Shown piece by piece: positions 55,860 to 64,000 of a stretch of DNA of 64,000 nt. The notes beneath the pieces were generated by a model. That model was not told the DNA's origin and did not search any database. It worked only from the letters and a program-made list of their open reading frames with translations. Numbering within the stretch: position 1 is the first letter of the stretch; every line of letters begins with the position of its first letter. A program made the position numbers and the translations under genes. This DNA is from Agaricus subrufescens (taxonomy: Eukaryota > Basidiomycota > Agaricomycetes > Agaricales > Agaricaceae): assembly GCA_029945375.1 (NCBI GenBank), contig CM057057.1:1674001-1738000 (forward strand), given 5' to 3'.

Positions 55860-58800
55860 ATGCCTCTCGTGCGCATCGAGGTGTGCGACTTCAAGTCCTA
55901 CAGGTGCATATAGCCGCTCATCTGGACCTCCCATGAGTAACTGAGCTCGCTTGCAGAGGCCACCAGACAATCGGACCGTTCAAGAACTTCACATCGGTCA
56001 TCGGTCCTAATGGCGCGGGCAAATCTAATCTCATGGATGCCATTTCGTTTGTCTTGGGCGTGAAGAGCGCCCAGTTGCGGAGTTCTCAGCTCAAAGACCT
56101 TGTGTATAGAGGACGGCGGCTCGCCAGGATAAACGAGGACGGCTCTATGGCGCAAGATGAGGACGAAGAAGACGACGAACAGGACGGGGAAGGGACTGCA
56201 AAGAAGGCTTGGGTTCTCGCTGTCTTTCTAGACTCTACTGGGACTGAATGGAAATTCCAGCGAACGTGCGTTGTGGTGTCCCGTAATCCTTCACTTAACT
56301 GAACTTTCTCGCGTCCTCTGCAGGATTTCTACCACAGGTGCCTCCGAGTACAAACTCAACAACAAGGTCGTCACCTACTCCGCATACAATGCCGCTCTCG
56401 TCTCACACAACATCCTCGTCAAAGCCAAGAACTTTCTCGTGTTTCAAGGCGACGTCGAAGCTGTCGCATCTCAATCTCCTCGCGAACTCTCACGTCTCAT
56501 CGAGCAGATTAGTGGTTCACTTGAGTTGGCGGGAGAATACGAGAAAGCCAAGGAGTCACAGGACAGAGCTACGGAGAACGCGACATTTAACTTCAACAAA
56601 CGGAGAGGAATTGCTGGTGAGATCAAGCAGTACAAAGAACAGAAGGGAGAGGCGGAGAGGTTCGAAGCTCTTGTGGAGAAAAGGGTACGCGTCACTCAAC
56701 TGTCTTGATTGTGTTCTCACACTGTTCTGCAGGATGATCTTATTCTACAGCGCATACTATTCAAACTATTCCATATTGAAGACGCCATAAACAGTAGCTC
56801 TGAAACTATTGTCAAGAAAAATAAAGAGCTAAAGGGTCTTCGCGCCGAGCAACGTACCCACGACAAGGAGCTCGAAGAAGCGCGTGCAGAACAGGCTAAA
56901 GCAAGGGGAGCTGTAATGCAAAAGGAAAAGGCCATAAAAAAGGCAGAAAAATCGCTTGATGCAAAGGTAGACTTCATACTCAATGTGTCTCTTGGGCCGT
57001 TTATCTGAATTCTATGGGTACCAGAAACCTGACCTTGTAGCACTAGAAGCTCAAATCGCTCATGGTACTCGTAAAGTCAATAACGCTCTCAAGGCAAAAG
57101 AGGAGTCAGCTAGGACCGAAGAGAATCTGGCTCAGAAGGTGGAAAATTACGAGAACGAGTTAGCTTCGGTGAAGAGGGCTGCTGATAAAGCGCAAGGCAT
57201 GATTATCTCTTATAAATGACTATTCCTCTCCCGCTCACAGTACTACGTTGCAGAGGAACAACGTCGCGCATCTCAGCAAAACGTTGCATTGACTGAAGAA
57301 AGCTTAGAAGAGTATCGTAAACTGTAAGTATTCTTGACTGTATGCGCTGTCAGGCTTATAGTTTCATGCTCAATAGCAAAGCACGAGCCAATGTTCTTGC
57401 GGTGGACGAACGGCAGCAGCTTGAAACTCTGACTCGGGATGAAAAAACCACTAAGCGTACGCTTGTACAACTAACAGAGAGGCGACAAGGCTTCGAAGAG
57501 AAGATTGCCACGCGTAATGAAGATCTAAATACCCAAACCGAGAAGAGAGCAGAGGTATTTCATCGTTGTCGGCCTGTACCTGATGCCATATTGACCTGTT
57601 TGATTTCGGTATGTAGCTAGAGGTGAAAATATCATCTCTTCAAGCGGAGTTGACGCAAGCTAGATCAGAGTTGGATAAACAACAGTCAGAACGGACCAGA
57701 ATTGCGTGCGTTATTCTGTTCTTGATGTGCAATACGTCACTGACGCTCTCATTTCTAAAGTAAACTTGAGGCGGAGGCAGACGAAAAACTTCAAACTGTT
57801 TATCAACAATTACTTCAAGCCGGTGTAGACAAAAATCAAAATGAGAGAGAAGTCAAGCTGAGAGAGACATTGGCGAGTCTGCAAGACTTATTCCCTGGTA
57901 AGACTTATCCCCTTTCTATAACTTTTGAAGCACTAACGTGGTCAATCTGCGGCAGGGGTGAGAGGGAGAATGATTGATTTATGTAAACCCACTGCGAAGA
58001 AATATGAGACAGCCATTTCGGTCGTACTCGGTCGGAATATTGATGCTATCGTTGTAGACGAAGAAAAGACTGCCATTGATTGCATCGAGGTAAATCCATT
58101 TCTATCCCACTAACCAAAATCGCAACTTAGCGATGTTACCTCTTAGTATATGCGTAACCAGCGTGCTGGTCAGGCCACTTTCATCCCGTTGGACACTATT
58201 CAAGTGAAACCAACCAATGACAAGTTCCGCGCCTTCGCGAAAGGCACGAGATTGGCTGTTGATGTGGTGCAATACGAACCGGTGATTCAAAGAGCTGTAC
58301 ATCATGCTTGCGGAAATGCTTTAGTTTGTGACTCGATGGAAGTCGCTAGATATGTATGTTATGAGAAGGGTCAAGAAGTCAAAGGTGCGGTCCTCATTCC
58401 TCTTGATAACAGGAGTTAGTAGCTGAAATCTGTGAATTGTAGCTGTGACATTAGAAGGAACAGTCATTCACAAAAGCGGATTAATTACTGGTGGAAGAAG
58501 CTCGCATAACTCAAGTAAGAAATGGGACGAGAAGGACGTGCAAGGTGATTTTCAATATATTCATTTACTTCACTCTTCCATCTGATGCGCCGTGCTTCTC
58601 AGGCCTCATTCGCAGTCGCGAAAGTTTACTCAGTCAGTTGAAAGAATTGAATAAACAAAAGCCTCGTACAAAAACAGACGAAAATTTGTTGGCGGAAATT
58701 TCGAGATTGGAATCATTGCTGACTGTACAACGTGACGATTTGGTATGTTTTTTTCCCAAACATTCTTTACTAATGCGTTCACTGACGATAATCTCAGACT

Positions 58801-60831
58801 GCTTGTAAATCGCGCCTCACTGGGATTAAGGAAGAATTACGACACCTTGAGCGTGATCGCAAATCGAATACTCCTGAATTGAAAAAGGTAACAACAATTC
58901 TCACGTTATCCTCCATGCTTTGACTTAGCGCGCTTGCTACAGGCGCAAACGACTCATTCGGCACTTCAGTCTCGTATCGAACGATTCGCCGCAGTCGTGC
59001 ATGAAGCTGAAGACAATGTCTTCGGTTCGTTCTGTGCAAAGATTGGCGTAGAGAATATTCGGGAGTATGAAGAGAGGCAACTTAAAGTGGCCCAAGAGGA
59101 GAGTCACGCGAGGTTGAGATTTGATACTCAAATCGCTCGTCTAACGCACCAGTTCGTCTTTCTAACCGATTTCCATTCTGACTTGACTAATGTTTCGGGT
59201 TGCCCGTCGCCGTACAGGCTTGCATTCGAATCGGAAGGTCTCACAACAGCCCGTGAACGCATTCAGCGTCTTGAACAAACCGTCCAAAGTGAAAATGCAA
59301 ATCTCACAAATCTCAATACTCAAAAGGAAAGACTGCGACAAGAGTTGGAAGAGAGTGAGACTGCGATTGGCGGGTTGAAGCAGGAATTGGAGGCGTTGCA
59401 AGCGACTCTGGAAGAGAAGACGAAAGTGGTAGAGCAAGTGAAGAAGATCGGGGCGAGGAGTGCGAAAGTGCTTGATCTGGCTCTGAAAGAAATCAGCTCT
59501 TGTGTGAGTCTTTCCTTTCCTTGTCTGGCGTTGGGATTTTTGTCTGAAGATTGCCTTCTTTGGTATAGAATGATGAAATTGAGAAACTAGCTCTGGAGCG
59601 GTCGTCAATATACAGGAAATGTCGACTAGAAGAGATCAGATTACCACTGTTATCTGGCAATTTGAAAAATGTCCCGATGGAAGAGGTATGAGTTTTTTTC
59701 ATACGTTTGAGGTTTAGGTGACTGATTGGATTGCCGTCATCTCTTTTCCTTCCCCACCACTAGAATCTAAGAGAAGAAGTAACTATGGATATTGATGATG
59801 ATGAGGACGGCACCCAAAAGCCGAAAGCGGTCGCAGATTATGGAATTGAAGTAAACTTCGAATCGATAGATGAGGACGATAGGGTGCAAGACCCCGCAGA
59901 GATGGTTGCGCAGTTTGATAAAGAGATTGCGAGCGCGAATAATGATATTGAGAGGATGGCGCCAAATATGAAGGCTGTTGAAAGGTTCGCGTGGCTCTCC
60001 TCTTTTCAAAATCCCCATTTGGAAAGTCCCAGTTTTGAACGATGCTTACTTCATTCTGTGTAGGTTGGATGATGTCGAGGCCAAATTAGCTATGACGGAG
60101 AAAGAGGCAGATAAAGCGAGAAAGGAGTCGAAGACTGCTCGGGATTACTACAACGAAGTGAAGACTAAACGGTGAGTTCATACTTGCCAATAATGTCAAT
60201 ACGCTGATGCGAAATTGGTAGCTGCGAGCTTTTCAATAAGGCGTATAACCATATCTCCGATCGGATCGACCAGGTGTACAAGGATCTTACCAAAGGGAAG
60301 GCTGCGCCTATGGGTGGTGTAGCATACCTAAGCTTAGAGGACAGTGAGGTAAGTCCTTCCACTGTGTATTCCATACTATCAATTTCTGACACTGACTGGA
60401 TACTAGGAACCATATCTCGGAGGTATCAAATACCACGCCATGCCGCCTATGAAACGCTTCCGGGATATGGAACAACTATCGGGTGGTGAAAAAACTGTTG
60501 CCGCTTTGGCGTTACTTTTTGCCATTCATAGCTATCAACCAGCACCATTCTTTGTTTTGGATGAAGTAGACGCCGCGCTGGATAACACTAACGTAGCCAA
60601 AGTCGCTAACTATATAAGGAGCCGAGCGTCGGCAGATTTCCAGTTTATTGTGATCAGTCTGAAGGGGTCGTTGTATGAGAAGGGACAGTCGTTGGTTGGG
60701 ATTTATAGAGATCAGGATGTGAATAGTTCGAGGACTTTGACGTTGGATGTGAGTCGACGTTTCATTCTTTTTGAGAACGTGGTATCTGACTGACTGGCCT
60801 TTGCGTTAAGTTAACGCAATATGATGATTAG
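55860..60831 (+). CDS. SMC1: Cohesin ATPase subunit SMC1
   Basis: About 20 exons encode roughly 1,200 residues. Exon 1 (55860-55903, [15 protein letters not shown]) joins at 55957 to give the N-terminal head with Walker [10 protein letters not shown] (residues 31-39). An acidic insert ([11 protein letters not shown]) sits in the head, as in fungal Smc1. A coiled coil follows, then the hinge (about 57960-58420: [52 protein letters not shown]), the return coiled coil, and the C-terminal head with signature LSGGEKT (about 60476) and Walker [13 protein letters not shown] (about 60550). The last exon (60811-60831) adds LTQYDD. SMC1 pairs with SMC3 at the hinge and with Rad21/Scc1 to form the cohesin ring. 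One intron (57197-57253) has a GC donor: G/GCATGA to TTGCAG joins AQ to [10 protein letters not shown] without loss of frame. Confidence 0.95.
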
Positions 60832-62214
60832 TGCATGCAATATTCTTCATTGTTAACCGGCTTTTTTGTTGCTCGCGAGCTGTTTGAATTCCGTAGTTTG
60901 GCTTGTATTTTTAGTGTTGTTATTTATCATTTAATAGTAATCGCAGTTTATGAGCAGTAATGTCTCCTAATGATTTTGGAGAGGCAATCTCGCTTGGTGT
61001 CGTGTGTGATACTATTCTGTGTCGGTGGGGATCAAGTATCACAGGAATGAATCGAATTATTATTTGCATGATACGGAACAGACCCAAATCTACACTCAGA
61101 TGGAACCTCTACACTGGTCTCTCGATCAGGCGCACCACCATCTGTGACGTTTGTCATTCTCGCTCTCTTCCCAAGTGACTGAGATTCAGCCATAGAGAAT
61201 AGATTGCTATGTTTGCTAGGAACCAAATTTCAAATCAACGCCTTCCATCGTATCAATAAAAGTCGTAGTTTCAGGCGCCACAGAAACTTGGAGACATCCT
61301 CATAGCTAGCTTGTTTATCCCTGTCCCCCGACGATGCGATAGAAGTATTAAGGGCGAAAAGGGTTAAAATAAGGACACACCAAGGCGTGTCCGAGAAAGT
61401 GCACGCAGTCGCACCCATCCCTCCGCGATGCGGTCCTCCACATTCTAGGGAATTCTGTAGTAGAAGTACTCAAAGTTCATTTCTACTCTGTTGTGCATCT
61501 ATAATGACAAATCAATGCAGTTATAACCCGATCCCTGGGGCTAAATACCGCGCCGATGGGAACTATCTATTGCTACTACAACATAGCAGTGAGTAACTCG
61601 GCTGAGCGCATACAAAAGGGCTATGTAGCTTGGATCAACACGGCCATTTTGATGTTCAGTTTGTGGTTCCTGATCAAAGTATGGCGTGAGTCGTGATCAT
61701 GATAGTTTCAATGAAGCTGTGCAAGCTTTCAGTCCAAATCCAACGCAAGGTCCGTTGCAACATTTTTAGCGCTTTTGACAACTCTTACTAGTGTTAACTT
61801 TTCGTCCTCTTGTCAACACGATGCAAATATCTGTTTTGCTGACACCGTAGTACTATCGGATCGAGCTTATAAGCTACAAGATCAGAAATATATTGGATAA
61901 CGCTCATGTTTGACATGCCTGAGACGATCACAAAGAGGTAGATGAGGGTGGTAGGGGGAAATGAAGAGGATTATTTAAGTAAACATAAGAGTCTGAAGCA
62001 ATTAAAGCCGGACAGGACGAGGGCACGCACAGACTCGATGATAACAGAGCAGATGCTAGAAACTCTCTAACGTCGCGGAAATGTTTTAACTGTTCTACAG
62101 TGATATTTGAGAGAATGACACATCCGGGGAATTTATCACGCAGAATTTGTGCCCATCAAAACACTCAAGAGACTACCAAGACCACGATGGTTCTTTCGCA
62201 TCACCCACACCAGC
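60832..62214. other. Spacer; right part belongs to the inverted duplication
   Basis: 60832-61300 holds the SMC1 3' flank with nothing recognised. From about 61310 the sequence is the inverted counterpart of the 3' flank after 50866, including a decayed version (61400-61770) of the open frame seen at 51397-51830. Confidence 0.55.
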
Positions 62215-64000
62215 TTACTGTATGTACGCATAGCCACCCTGTGCATCCGAAGACCCAAAAGCCCTCCTGTTAATATTGGTAGTAAGTTGCCCTATCGCTT
62301 GTTGTTTGTTATGTTGCATTCGTATGCGCAGTATTATTCGGCATGCCAAAACGGACCGGGTGGCTCCTTGGAAACTTGAAATACGAAACTCAATATCGAA
62401 GACATGTTTTCCGTCGCTTGACTTACAATGATAGAAATGATTCATAGGGTCCCTGCGAAATTGTAATGCAATGTATCAGTAAATGAATAGACACAATCAC
62501 ATTCGACCTGGTTCATCACATCATACCTTGCTAAACAAGAGGCTAAAGTTTGCGATGGATATGACTGAAATAATAAGTCAGAATGCTTTGCTTTACAAGT
62601 AACTCGACAAATAATGTACCGCTTATGTATACGTAAAATGATATCCCTTGCGAGAGACATATTAATATGTTAGCAAAGAGGACACAAAATACTCACCATC
62701 GCTGTACATCGATCTGAAAAGATTAGAATCTTTTCCCCAGCAGACTGCATCGTAATCATCAGAGGACAGCTGTTCTAAAAAGTATAAGAAACTTACAAAG
62801 TGATGCCCCTCGAACGAGCATGAGTACAAGCACAACTGTATGAAAACTAAGGTGAACAGCACTCCATTATGACTTAGGTTGCTTGCCAGCATCATAGATT
62901 GCTTCGACCACGAATGAGGCCGCTAGATATGGGCTATTATATACTGGAATGCAGCCGAGCGGAAGCGGAATCCCACTGAGAACCAGTTCTGTAAGAAAAA
63001 ACAAAAAGGCAACAATTCAGTATTGGCGAGAAAAGTCATGAAGAATGAGGCACACCTTTGATATATCTCAAAGCTATTATATACGTTGCCAGAACCAAAG
63101 CTGATGCCACAACGTATGTTCCGAATAAAAAATAGGCCATGCGTATTCCCTTAGCCCAGACAGCCCAAGTTCTAATCGTCACAACAACTGAACAATTATC
63201 AGGACCAAAAATGAATGAACGTTTTGCTGGAACCTACATGCAGCACACATGGCAGCGGAGGCAAACATCGCTGATAGCCAATATCAATAGTAGTTATCTC
63301 TGCGTTGAGACCAACTCACCGGTGATAACCCTATACATTATGTTGCATTCGGACTCAGTGGGATTATCACTGAAAAGGTCTATAATGATGAATTAGTACC
63401 GTAACACTTCAAAGGTTTCATATGGAGCAAGACCCACAATACAGTAAGAGCGGGAAATATAACAAGGGCAGATAGCGCGTTAGCAAATACACAGTCTTCA
63501 CCCCCACCCCATTCGAATTCCATATCAGTTTGACTTCTAAGTTGAAGACAAGAAGCCAATCGAAATACTGAGCAGAGGTCTATATCAGAATTCGAGTGTG
63601 CCAGTGCTGGGACATGTGCTTACTACGACAGTGAATCCAGCCACTGACATCAATGTTCCGATAGAATAAATCAGAGAGGCCCTCACTTCAGAAAATAATG
63701 TGACATACAATGACCGTACTGTTGATTCTGTGAGTCACAGCGGAACAAGCCAATGCTGGACGTTGAAGCGCTAAAGGATGTGAGACGTACGTTAGCCACC
63801 CTTGACTTCTCCAGCACTTGTGTCAATTCTTCGACAATCTTGAAGGTGGTGTTCGCCATAACAAATAGCTTTGTGGCTTACTAGCTCAGGTGGGAAGCAG
63901 AGGTGTAACGAACGAAGACAACAAAAGAAGATACTTATAAAGACACATACATTTATCTGAGCCTCATCTTGTTCCTACTTGATGAGTAATTCCTGTTGCA
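61310..64000. repeat. Inverted duplication, right arm (runs off the window)
   Basis: Reverse-orientation match to about 49080-51840. It includes the gene at 62215-63859, its 3' flank and its promoter; similarity (for example agctagtaagccacaaagct against agctagtgagccacaaagct) still holds at the window end, so the true arm end is outside. Confidence 0.88.
62215..63859 (-). CDS. DUF6533-like seven-helix membrane protein, inverted copy
   Basis: Starts at ATG 63859 (MANTTFKIVEELTQVLEKSRVAN). The 10-nt microexon is 63718-63709 (TACGGTCATT), then LAGFTVV, FDWLLVFNLEVKLIWNSNG...LLTRYLPLLYF (about 63440-63560), the core RTWAVWAKGIRMAYFLFG (about 63115-63175), a region around 62940-62990 matching FSGIPLPLGCIPVYNS, LVLMLVRGASL, WGKDSNLFRSMYSDG (about 62695-62745), a YVYISG-type helix and the last exon GATRSVLACRIILRIRMQHN with a polar tail, ending at 62215. 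Exons are open where read. It is the nearest relative of 49208-50866; the donor after RGASL is a normal GT here. Confidence 0.78.

Noticed and set aside
1..64000. tRNA, rRNA, CRISPR array or riboswitch
   Set aside because: No GGTTCGAATCC-type B box in a plausible setting, no rRNA sequence, no regularly spaced repeats (the 20-base array at 46021 has no spacers).

Overview
This is a 64-kb stretch of basidiomycete (most likely Agaricomycetes) nuclear genome. The evidence is densely split genes with introns mostly of 46-66 nt, many copies of a mushroom-type seven-helix membrane family (DUF6533-like), a DUF6593-like protein, and fungal housekeeping genes. I rebuilt the exons by hand from splice sites, reading frame and comparison between paralogs. 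No similarity search was run, so family names are recognitions, not search results.

Layout. An acidic Ser-rich SH3 protein lies at 946-2709 (-), followed by a DUF6533-like gene at 2872-4363 (-). Two tandem units of about 3.4 kb (about 5500-8930 and 8931-12395) each carry an intact eight-exon Band 7/SPFH (flotillin-like) gene on the - strand. DUF6533-like genes follow at 12770-14301 (-) and 20094-21617 (-), separated by almost 6 kb in which I find no convincing gene. The ubiquitin-ribosomal protein eL40 fusion is at 22389-22930 (+). A tandem pair of DUF6533-like genes follows (24827-26397 and 28578-30165, +), then TSR2 (30729-31319, +), HAP5/NF-YC (31729-32363, -) and a DUF6593-like gene (32511-33290, -). 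Next come blocks of the DUF6533-like family on the - strand: a truncated copy at about 36404-36545 and full copies at 37579-39192 and 40775-42437. A large multi-span membrane protein lies at 42923-45067 (-). Three more DUF6533-like genes are on the + strand (46301-48568, 49208-50866, 52306-53928). An acidic protein of unknown function (54475-55429, -) is divergent from the cohesin ATPase SMC1 (55860-60831, +). A last DUF6533-like gene (62215-63859, -) is an inverted duplicate of the one at 49208-50866.

The housekeeping genes (eL40, TSR2, HAP5, SMC1) look intact and serve ribosome supply, CCAAT-dependent transcription and chromosome cohesion. The rest of the window is an expanding and decaying array of one membrane-protein family: eleven recognisable genes plus one fragment, made by tandem and inverted duplication. 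Three of the eleven carry a single-base frameshift, and eight share an unusual 10-nt microexon.

The main unusual signals are that 10-nt microexon, at least seven inferred GC-AG introns (including paralogous sites where sister genes keep GT), the clean flotillin-like tandem duplication, and a long inverted duplication that flanks SMC1.
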